From Molossus alvarezi (lineage: Eukaryota; Chordata; Mammalia; Chiroptera; Molossidae), in NCBI GenBank assembly GCA_037176705.1, contig CM073886.1, forward strand, positions 15,646,501-15,710,500: a DNA stretch of 64,000 nucleotides, in the 5' to 3' direction. Positions 55,123 through 64,000 of this stretch are shown here, piece by piece; position 1 is the first letter of the stretch; the number at the start of each line of letters is the position of its first letter. Below the pieces are notes generated by a model. The model saw only the letters and a program-made list of their open reading frames with translations, was not told the origin of the DNA and did not search any database. A program made the position numbers and the translations under genes.

Positions 55123-55321
55123 ATTTTTGTTGTTGTTGTTGTTGTTTTAATCCTCACCTGAGGATATGTTTTATAGATTTTAGAGGCAGAGGAGGGAGAG
55201 AGAGAGAAAGAGAGAGAAACATTGATTGATTGTCTCCTGTACATGCCCTGACTCAGAATTGAACCCACAAACATTTGATGTATAGGAGGATGCTCCAAAC
55301 AACTGAGCCACCTGACCGGGG
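55123..55321 (-). repeat. Older Ves-type SINE in LINE
   Basis: Minus SINE. Perfect 11-bp duplication CTGATTGGGTG at 55112-55122 and 55322-55332; a (GTT)n run marks the tail. Confidence 0.92.
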
Positions 55322-57246
55322 CTGATTGGGTGTTTTTCATTACCTAGTCTTCCAAATTGCTGATTTTATTCTCTTCTTCATCTAATCTGCTGTTGATTTA
55401 TTCTGATGTAGTCTTCATTTCAGTTATTGTAGTCATTTCTGACTGAATGGTGTCTGTCTCTTTGTGCAAGTTCTCATTGAGTTCATCAATTCTTCTCCCA
55501 AGTTCATTGAGCATCCTTATAATCAGTTTTTGGAATTATGTATCCAGTAGATTGCTTGTCTCCATTTTTAGTTCTTTTCTGGAGTTTTGTCCAATTCTTT
55601 CATTTGGGACATGCTTCTTTGTCTTCTCCTTTGGGCTGCCTAGTACAATCACCAGTACAGGGCATTTATTTCTATGTATTAGGTAGATCTATGTTTCCCA
55701 GTGTTGGCAGAGTGGCCTTATCTAGTAGGTATCCTGTGGGGCCTAGTGGTACAGACTTTCTGCTCACCTGAGCTGGGTGCTCAAGGGGTGTCCCTGGTGT
55801 CAGTTTTGTGTGCTCGACTGTTGTAGTTGAGTTTTGATTGCCATTGGCACGTCATTGGGTGGGATTGACCCTTAGTCTGACTGGCTGTGAGGACTGGCTG
55901 TGACTATAGTGGATGAGCTAAAGTGTGGGGGTTGAACCCATGGAGTGTTATTCACTGTACTGGGGCTCCAGTGCCTGCCAAGGCTACAGTTTGGGTGTGT
56001 CATTTAAGAAGCTAATTGGGTGGTACTCTGTTCTGATCTGAAGCCAGCCACCAGGTGTGTTGTTAGTTCTGGGGCCTTTTGGGAGGGGCTCCAGTGCAGG
56101 ACCAGGTCAGCCACTACCTGTGCCTGGTCTGGGGACAAGTGGTGGGAGCTACAGTGTCATCTGCATTTAAAAGTTGTCTATGCTAGATTGGAGGCACCTA
56201 GAAGAGACTATGGTGTAAACCAAGGTCTACTGTCACTAGTCCTGCAACCATTTAACAAGAGATAGAGGGCATACTGAGGCCAGGTGCTGCTTGTTTGGGG
56301 TGTGTGGCCCTTTTAGAGAGTTTAGGAAAGTCTGCAGCATGGGCCAAGACTGGTGGCTTTTGAGGAACAGCCACTGAAAGAAATTTGGGTTGGTGTGTGA
56401 GTTGAGTAGGATGGATTTCAGGGAATCACCAGTATGGGGTGAGTTTGATGGAGACTCAGATCTGGTACCAGCCTGCATCTGCTGGCTGTGTGGGGTAGGG
56501 CTCAACAAAGGAGCAGTGGTGCTTGCCAGCAGTTTAGTCCTGGAGAGAGCTGTTCCTCCCCAGCTCTTGTCCTGAAGCTAGACAATTCAGTTTCATCCTC
56601 TCTCCCCCTGGTGCTTTTTTGAGCTGCTGCTCCTGAGTGAGTGAGTAAATCAGTGAGAAAGTTCGTGCACAGGCCCTTGAAGAGAAACACCTGGGACAAC
56701 AGCAGCTCTCCATGTCACCCAGACAAAGTCTCCATTGGTTTTCACAGCCAGACGTTTTGGAGAATCCTTTTCCTGGCACTGGTGGTATGGGCTGGGGAGC
56801 CTGGTTGGTGTTGGGCTGGGACCCCTGGCTCCTCAGGGAGGACCTCCACAGCAGAGATATCCCTCTCAATTTTTAACCACCACACGTGGGTGTGGGACCA
56901 ACCTGTCTTACATCTTTGCCCCTCCTACCAATCTTGGTGCAACTTCTTATTTATATCCTCAGTTGTAGAAATTCCATTCAGCTAGTCTTCAGATGGTTCT
57001 CAAGGATTGTTCTATAATTTAGTTGTAATTTTTATATGGTCGTGAGAGAAGGCAAGCACAGCATTTACCTACTCCACTAATCTTGACTGGAAGTACTATA
57101 TATTTTAAAAGGGTGAATTTTTTGGTATGTGAATTATAGCACAATAAAAAGAACAATAGACAGGGAAAATTGCATCTTAGAGTTATAGATGTTTAGTATT
57201 TGAAATATTTATGAAGAACATACTACAAATATAAAAATTCGGTATT

Positions 57247-57350
57247 GCCCTGGCCAGTTTGGCCCAGTGGTTGGAGCATCGACCTGCAGACCAGAGAGTC
57301 CCAGGTTCAGTTCCCGCTAGGGGCACGTATCCCCGCCCCCCCCCCAAAAA
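57247..57350 (+). repeat. Head-only short Ves SINE
   Basis: Plus tRNA-like head ending CTAGGGGCACGTATCC, then a C run and AAAAA. Weak target word ATTCGGTAT (57237) and GTTCAGTAT (57351). Confidence 0.85.
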
Positions 57351-58586
57351 GTTCAGTATCTAGAGTCTATAAGAAAATAGTCTATGGAGCTGTACCATTT
57401 CTACAGAAGGAAGCAAAAAGTAGAAATACACTTGGAAAAATTGACCGCCTTAGTAAATAATAAAGATATAAAGCAAGGTAAAACCTCATTACATCCCTAT
57501 TAAATTAGCAAAAAGAAAATTAACGTCAAACATTGCTTTGGGCTGGAAACATTTTTAATCTTTCTGGAGGATTGTATGGCCACTGTATCAAGTGTTATCA
57601 AATAGTTCATGTACTAGAACCATTTTAGGAATAACAGGAGAAAAAATAAGTGTATGGGGATGTCATAAAAATATATATATGAAGCTGGTTGTTAGTAAGG
57701 GATGACTGGGAGGAACAAATGACCAACCATAGGGAACAGCTAATCAAATAAGGCACATGAACTATGTCAGGATGTGGATTATTCACATAAAACAAAGCTC
57801 CATGAAGACAGCAAAGCATGTGTTTCATGCTCCGGTCATAACCATGGAGAACTAGAGTCCAATTTAGGCTCTAGTGTGAAGATGTGCAAAGAGGAGTTGA
57901 GGTGGGAAGAATTTGGAGTTTAATTTTCATTTGATTCTTTTTTTCCCTTACATTTCTTCTCTTTACCTGTCTTTAAATGGTGGTGACAAAGGGGACATCT
58001 GTGAATTAGAGCACCTAATATTCCACAGGTTTACAGATTATACATACCAGGACAGAATAATTTGACACTTGGAATATATGTCAAATGTTTTTTCCACCAC
58101 AATAGTTCCATCTCTTTCATGGTGTTTAGTAGGGAAATGGTATCACACAGAGATCAATCGAGTAACAACAAATGAAATTATGATCACATTTTCTAATAAA
58201 TTTATTTATCAGGCCTAGCCTATACTCTTAAGAACCATAGTTCATTAATCCAGGTACAAAAACGTTTTATAGCAAGCCACTCTGCTTATTTAGCTAGTTT
58301 GTTTGTTTTCTAGAATGCCCAAGTCCTCAAGTCAGAGGAGAATAAAATGAGGGGACACATAGGTACTGAGGGAAAATGAGGGTGGATCTCTGTCTCAGGA
58401 ACATCTTAGGGTGCTAATCTATACCAGGGCTTATTGAGCAATAGTCATGTACTTCCCACTCTGAAAAAAAAAAATAACACATGGCATGTCATCAGTGTTC
58501 TCTTCACCCTTGGTTTACCATTATTTGAGTACCTAGCTTACTTCTACTATTCCATAAGCTCCTGGGGCACAAGGACTATTCTCTTA
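57351..58586. other. MEFV downstream region
   Basis: No gene. Contains old L1 (about 57400-57620) and L2/MIR-like text (about 58490-58650) but no Ves. Confidence 0.5.
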
Positions 58587-58592
58587 TTTATT
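58587..58592 (-). terminator. Candidate MEFV poly(A) signal
   Basis: TTTATT on the plus strand (AATAAA on the minus) 110 bases after the MEFV stop, giving a short 3' UTR. Confidence 0.6.
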
Positions 58593-58701
58593 ATAAATAA
58601 AAAGCACACAGAACCCAGTATATGTTCAATAATAACTGTCAAATGTATGAATTCATGATACAAGGCTGGGAGTTGGAAGAAAGATGCAAAGTGTAGGGCT
58701 T

Positions 58702-61466
58702 TCAGTGAGGCCCCTGGTCACCCACTGGGCAGATGGTGAGTGGATCCATGTTCTTCCCTCCATCATGTGTCCCAGGACTGAAGATTGGTTGAAGGAGCCC
58801 AGAGAAAGAGAAGCTGGTGAATGTGTAGATGTGTGATTTGGCTGTCACATTGTAAAAGGAAATGGCTCCAGCCTTGTAGTCCAGGAAGATGCCCACACGC
58901 CTGGGGGGCTCCCTCATCCGCAGGCGGGTTGGGGGAAAGGTGGATGCCTGGTACTCATTTCGCTTCATCATCATCACCACCCAGTAGCCATTCTCCGGCG
59001 ACAGAGTCAAGCTCCCCTTTCTGCTTGTGGATGCCTTGCAGATGCCCAGGACCCACCCTGTCTTGTCTCCCACCTCCACTTCCCAGTAGTGGCGGCCCGA
59101 GAAGAAGCTTGGAGAGCCCAGGGTGAAGAGGCAGCTATCAAATCTTTCCGGACTGTCAGGCATACGGTTCAACTTGTTTCCAAGTCTAGCACTCTTCAGG
59201 TCATCAGAGACAATGAGGTTGGGGTGGGCAGTTTCTGCATCCAGAGTCACATTAACTGCAGAGAGAATTAGAATGCCTAGCTGGAAGTCATTGGGCAACA
59301 TCCCCACAGGCTCTCCCCACCACCAGGAAACATGGACAGAGCCATTCTTCTGGAACACGGGACAGCACAGAGATCCATCAGGCCAAGGCCACTCGCCTTG
59401 ATCTGGGCACTTACCAGCATGTGCCTGAGCATGAATCAGTTCTGGAACTACAAAGAAAAGGAGATGAGGGGGGAAAATCCTGAGCATTTCCATTCAGACG
59501 GTTAAATCTACCTTGATCCCCACAACCAGGAAAGACAAGAACCCCTGTGCTCAGGACCTTGATTCCTCTGCTTGGATATAACCCAATTCCTCCCAGGCAC
59601 CTGAGCCTCTCTCTGGACTGATGAGTTGACCCAGCTAAAGGAGTCTTTCACAGAACTTGTGAGGACCTTTCTCTTGCCTTTGTTACAGGTGTTTTTCTCT
59701 CTTCTAAATAATGCCCAGAAGTCAACAGTACAAGGGAATATCACAATAATTCCTGCTCAGCACATATTACCACCACCATACTTACCATTGAAGGTTTCCA
59801 TTTCTGAACGCAGGGTTTCTAAGGAGAAAGAGAGCTAGAGTTAAGTTCTCTAGTTGGGAACAGATCAGGGGGAGGCTGAAGGCAGAGTCAGAAGACCATG
59901 AGAGATGGAAAAGGGATGCCTGGGGACTCTGGGCTACGTGGACCTCAGGGAGAAAGTGAGCAGGCACCCCCTATCTTCCCCCAAGCCCACCTACCTACCT
60001 GAGAAATACTTCATGCTCTTCTCCACAAACTCTGATTTCTGGTGGAGCAGGTGGATCTTTTCTTTCACTTCTAGAGGGGTGGCCCATGGCTCAGGCACAG
60101 TCACCGTCCTGGCTCTAGAAACAAAAGACTGTTGTCCAGAGAGAGCTGGAACATGGAGTGACCCATGCTCCCATAAAATGGAAGGAAGGTACAACCTCCA
60201 CAGGGCACACCCAGCCCAGCCTGGGCTTTGCAAAGAAAGTCCTCCCTGGACTTCAGGTTCTAAACACTGGTCCTCCACTTTGCCTATGGATTTGTATCAC
60301 CTGGGAAATTTTTTAAAGTACTGACGTTAAAACCACAAGTTTTAATAATGGCCTTAAAATGCTCTGATGTTGAAATGCTCAGCCCCGAATTATCTACAGC
60401 CGTCCCTCATTTATCGCGGTTAATCCGTTCCACACTCTAGTGGTTGCACCTGGCGTTGAAAGATTCCTGGGGTACTCGAATACATAGGCCTACAATTCGT
60501 ACGTACAGTAATTTTATTTTATTATTATTATTTTTTTTAGTAATTTTAATTTTAATTGTAATACAGGGGTGTATAATTGACTCAGACAACCGAGCATGCG
60601 CTGTATCATTTTCACTGTCTCGATCAACTTTTTAATGACTCTTTGAAAAAACCAAGGTAGAGTGAAGCCGCGAAAGTCGAAGCGCAAAGTGGCAAGGGAT
60701 GACTGTATGTTGTTAATTACACTTCCTTAATCATTATTTTTCTATTGAAATAAAATGATAATAGATGAGGGGAAGAAAACACAATGCTACTTTACACCCT
60801 TTAGGATGGCTGCTGTTAAGAAAAAAGTAGCCTGCCCTGGCCAGTTTGGCTCAGCGGTTAGAGCATCGACCTGCGGACCAGAGAGTCCTGCATTCGGTTC
60901 CTGCTAAGGGCACATACCTTGGTTGCAGTTTGTCCCCGACCCCGATTGGGGTTGTGTGGGTGGCAACCACTCGATGTGTCTCTCTCACATCGATGTTTCT
61001 CTCTCTCTCTTCCCCTCTCTCTCCCTCCCGCTCTATCTGAAGATAAATGCAAAAATGTCCTTGGTTGAGGATAAAAAAAAGAAGAAAAAAGTAGCTTGGC
61101 CAGGTAGCTCAGTTTGTTAGATCATTGTCTCAATATGCCAAGGTTGTAAGTTTGATCGCTGGTCAGGGCACATACAAGAATCAACCAATGAATACATAAA
61201 TAAGTGGAACAACAAATCAGTGTTTCTCTCTCTCTCTTTTTCCCCTTCTCCAAAATCAATAACTAATTAAAAAAAATGACAAATGTTAGTAAGGATGTTG
61301 AGAGGTTTGAACCCTTGTGCACTGCTGGTGGGAATGTAAAATGGAGCAGACACTCTAGGAAATATGGTGGTTCCTCAAAAAAACTAAATATAGAATTAAC
61401 ACATGATAGAGAAATTCCATTTCTGGGTATATACCCAAAAGAATTGAGAGCAGAGACTCAAAGAGA

Positions 61467-61546
<80 letters not shown>

Positions 61547-63179
61547 AATATTCATAGCAGCATTATTCACAATAGCCAAAAGGTGGAAGCAATCTAAGTG
61601 CCCAATGATGTAAGAATGGACAAACAAAATTTGGTATATACATACAGTGAAATATTATTCAGCCTTAAAAAAGGAATGAAATTCTGACGTGCTACAGCAT
61701 GTAGACATTATGCTAAATGAAATAAACTAAACATAAAAGTACAAATATTTTATGATTCCACTTAGATGAGGAAGTTTGAGTAGTCAAATTCACAAACACA
61801 AAGTAGAGTGGTGGTTGCCAGGGACTGGGGATGGGGGGCATGAGAGTTGTTCAGTGGTATGGAATTTCCATTTGGGAAGATGAAAAAGTTCTGGAGATGG
61901 TTTGTAGTGATGGTTGCATAATAATGTAAATGTATTTAATGCCACTGAACATACATTTAAAAATGGTAAATTTTATGTTATGTATATTTTACCACACATA
62001 CACACACAAAAAAAGACTTAAAAAATTGATTCCTGAGTTGCACTACTGAAGATTCAGCTTTAATTCATCTGCCAGGGCCTGGATGTCAGGATTTTGTAAA
62101 GCTCCAGAGGTGACTGAAACATCCAGCCTTCTCCTTCCGACCCCCTCCCCTGCCTGCTGGGCTTAGCAGCTCCATTCCTCAAAGTGCTTCCCCTCCTGAG
62201 GCCACAGGCACTGCAAGAACAGTTTTCGTGAGGTGAATTATATAGGACATAATCTATTAGGGAGGTTTCTTAGGAAGCCACAATCAGCACAGCAGGCTGT
62301 GTTCATTCTTTCCAGTCTTCAACCCCATGTTCTCCTGATCATACTCCTGTTTTCCCTACACAGATACAGAAAAGCCTTAAGTAGCTGCAGGAAATGGGAG
62401 GAGCCTGGGGAGGAATCCCAGACCCAGGGTGGGAATGTCTCCCTTCTAGCACTGCCTCCCCAAATGCTTCCTGCAGGACACCCAAGGAATCATCAGGGGA
62501 CCTCTCAGTACCTGTGCAGGGTGACTCCGATGTCCTAGGAGAGAAAAGAGAAAAGCTCTTTATTACTAGTTTCCCAGGGGCTGCACTACTGGCCTCTCAT
62601 CCTGGGTCCCAGGGCATCAGCAAAACTGGGGCACTTCTCCCAATTCTAATTCTAATTCCCCGAAGTGGCAGTCCACCTGTGGCCTGCAACAGAACTGCAC
62701 CCAAGCCCTGCTGATCTCTTCTGGGAGATGCCAAGAGGTTCCCTGGATTCTGGGCCACTCTGGGCTCCTAAGAGCTCACCAAATGGATCTGGGTACAAGA
62801 GGCATTGTTGGTCACCAAGACCAAGTCCCACCCTTAGCCCCAAGGAATTCAGCCACTCCCTGGCTTGGGCAGAGCTGATGGTGCTAGGAACCCATGTCAT
62901 CCTAATGGGCACAGTGGACAGGGCAAGGCCAGGTCCAGCCACACTCACCTGCATAAGCTCCCATTCCGGCAGGCACTGCTTGGCCTCTAGCTCCTCAATC
63001 AGCTTGTTGAGAAGGGCAATGTCCCTTGACACTTGGGTGTCATATGTCTCCCTGACTTGGCCAATGGTCTGGCCCAGCTCCTCCAGCCAGGCCACAAAGA
63101 GCCGCTCTTGCTGCTCCAGAAACTGGCACAACTGCTCCAACTGGTACCTGACTCTCTGCTTCTGGATTTCAGTTTGTTT
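58702..63179 (-). CDS. MEFV: MEFV (pyrin), exons 5-10, 5' part outside window
   Basis: Pyrin is the cytosolic innate-immune sensor that reports RhoA inactivation and builds a caspase-1 inflammasome. Minus-strand exons: 5 at 63179-62949 (231 nt), 6 at 62534-62512 (23), 7 at 60114-59999 (116), 8 at 59818-59786 (33), 9 at 59447-59415 (33) and 10 at 59255-58702 (554, stop 58702-58704). All have AG/GT borders and phases join into 329 codons. The 23, 33, 33, 116 and 231 lengths equal those I recall for human MEFV. Exons 5-7 encode the coiled coil (YQLEQLCQFLEQQERLFVAW; ETYDTQVSRDIALLNKLIEE). Exon 8 is TLRSEMETFN and exon 9 PELIHAQAHA. Exon 10 is the complete PRY-SPRY (B30.2) domain: VNVTLDAETAHPNLIVSDDL, SGRHYWEVEVGDKTGWVLGI, LSPENGYWVV and FSPGTHDGGKN. 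The frame is intact, so the gene looks functional. The pyrin domain, 14-3-3-binding serines and B-box lie beyond 64000. Residues at human disease positions are discussed as a finding. Confidence 0.96.
60397..60705. mobile_element. TA-flanked MITE (Tigger/mariner type), intact
   Basis: 309 bp with TA on each side (60395-60396 and 60706-60707). Ends are CAGCCGTCCCTCATTTATCG and CAGTCATCCCTTGCCACTTT (reverse complement). No coding capacity. Lies in MEFV intron 6. A 240-bp relative is at 19026-19267 inside the Tigger. Confidence 0.82.
60834..61081 (+). repeat. Full-length Ves SINE in MEFV intron 6
   Basis: Plus Ves near consensus. AAGAAAAAAGTAGC precedes it (about 60818) and follows it (about 61081). 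Confidence 0.93.
61094..61275 (+). repeat. tRNA-derived SINE of another family
   Basis: Head TTGGCCAGGTAGCTCAGTTT, B-box-like region GTTTGATCGCTGG, then ACATACAAGAATCAACCAAT and an end CCAAAATCAATAACTAATTA. The middle differs from Ves, so it is probably an older bat SINE (VESP2-like). Confidence 0.75.
61276..62010 (+). mobile_element. L1 3' end fragment in MEFV intron 6
   Basis: Sense L1 text: GAACCCTTGTGCACTGCTGG, TTTCTGGGTATATACCCAAA, TTCATAGCAGCATTATTCAC, GTGGTTGCCAGGGACTGGGG and AATGGTAAATTTTATGTTAT. Holds a compound (TA)n(CA)n microsatellite. Confidence 0.88.
61469..61545. repeat. Compound (TA)n(CA)n microsatellite
   Basis: About 18 TA units followed by about 20 CA units inside the L1 fragment. 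Confidence 0.97.
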
Positions 63180-64000
63180 CTGGGAAAGGGGACAGAGAGG
63201 TATAGGGGTCTGTGCAATAAGGTGGATGTGTTTGCCCAGGAACTCCCCAGCGAAGGCTGGACCCTCTTGTCTTCCTGGTTTCCCTGAGCAGCCCAGTTTC
63301 ATGACTCACCCTTCTCAGGGGGCATCCCTGACCCCTATTCTATCCACAAGTTCTAAGCCCCCTGGGGTTACAGGAAGGGGTTTTTATTTTACTACAATTT
63401 AGGAGTTTCCCAAAAGTCAGGCACCTGGGCCAAAGTCATTCTCGTCCCATTCTTTTTATCTTTGTCTGTTTCCCATTGCAATGTGAGGGTCCCAACAGAA
63501 GTTTGGCACCCAGAGAGGGAGACAGGATCCAGCCAACAGAAGAAATGCATCAGATAAATAGAGGCTCTGTGGGGTAGGTGCCTTGACTTGAAGGTAAAAT
63601 GGAAGCAGTTTACGCATCCAAGAGGCTGGACACCAGCTCCACATAGGAAGGCAAATAATTTGTGACATTGCAAAACCACTGTTTTAAAGAAAATGTACAT
63701 TGAACAATCTGAATTTTAAAAATCAGTATGTTTTTGTAAAAAAATAAAATAAAATGGGCAACAATGATAAAAGCAGTAAAGAGTATTCAAAATTGAAAAG
63801 TCCCTCCTCCCATTTCCTCAATCCCATCCCTCAGCCACAGCCACTGGCAGTAGTTTCTCTAAATCACTTTGTGGTGAGTAAGAGAAAGTGCAACAAGGTC
63901 CTTGGGGATGACCCTCCCTGTGGTGGGTGGTCCCCTTCTGCAGTTGTTCCCTTGGACACCTATTACCTCTCCCCTCCCCTTGCACCCTGCACCTCCTCCC
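63180..64000 (-). other. MEFV intron 4 (partial)
   Basis: Starts with the TTTCCCAG acceptor before exon 5 (minus strand). I found no exon 4 before the window ends, and no SINE. Confidence 0.6.

Larger units (their letters stand above)
53948..57092 (-). mobile_element. Second HAL1/L1-type LINE, near full length, degraded
   Basis: Same layout and orientation as its neighbour. The minus strand starts with ACTTCCAGTCAAGATTAGTG then CATATAAAAATTACAACTAA near 57092, has a GC-rich leader to about 55.8 kb, then ORF1-like text. Ves copies at 54313-54553 and 55123-55321 interrupt it. Confidence 0.68.

Noticed and set aside
62665..63402. 245-codon plus frame opposite MEFV
   Set aside because: Antisense shadow of MEFV exon 5 and its introns; the minus strand has conserved exon lengths and splice sites.
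1..64000. CRISPR-like array or other regularly spaced repeat system
   Set aside because: Repeats are dispersed SINEs on both strands with target duplications and irregular spacing.

Overview
The window is mammalian nuclear DNA, almost certainly from a vespertilionid (vesper) bat. The main reason is about 59 copies of the tRNA-derived Ves SINE, which has a tRNA-like head with the run CCTGGCCGGTTTGGCTCAG, a (CT)n-rich body and a GAGGATAAAA tail. It also carries several cut-and-paste DNA transposons (Tigger, hAT, small TA-flanked MITEs), as expected for this family. No bacterial-style operon, CRISPR array or phage is present.

Three real loci appear in the order and orientation I know from human chromosome 16p13.3 (OR1F1 > ZNF200 < MEFV <). 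At 6.2-7.3 kb (+) lies a broken OR1F1-type olfactory receptor. At 30.1-46.9 kb (-) lies ZNF200: four coding exons could be spliced by hand into a continuous 392-codon frame ending in five C2H2 zinc fingers, with a CpG-rich promoter at 46.5-47.3 kb. At 58.6-64 kb (-) lies the 3' half of MEFV (pyrin): exons 5 to 10 have lengths 231, 23, 116, 33, 33 and 554 nt, and the B30.2 domain is complete. The 5' half of MEFV lies beyond position 64000.

The remaining sequence is layered repeats and dead retrocopies. 14.9-20.2 kb is a processed pseudogene of YWHAQ (14-3-3 theta, -) split by a 3.56-kb Tigger transposon, which itself holds Ves copies. 23.0-24.7 kb is a truncated hAT element with a SPIN-like terminal repeat. 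33.9-35.1 kb is a processed RAB11B pseudogene. 9.2-12.4 kb (+) and 49.7-57.1 kb (-) are HAL1/L1-type LINEs. Antisense L1 fragments fill 24.8-26.9 kb and 36.9-41.7 kb. Older L2, MIR and MaLR remnants lie in between. Ves copies are missing around the ZNF200 last exon, the ZNF200 promoter and the MEFV exons.

I saw no undescribed multi-gene system. The most interesting points are: pyrin residues identical or close to human familial Mediterranean fever variants; the datable Tigger-into-YWHAQ nesting with exact reading-frame restoration across the TA site; an apparent head-only Ves subfamily with a shared diagnostic base; and SINE pairs that share three copies of one target site.
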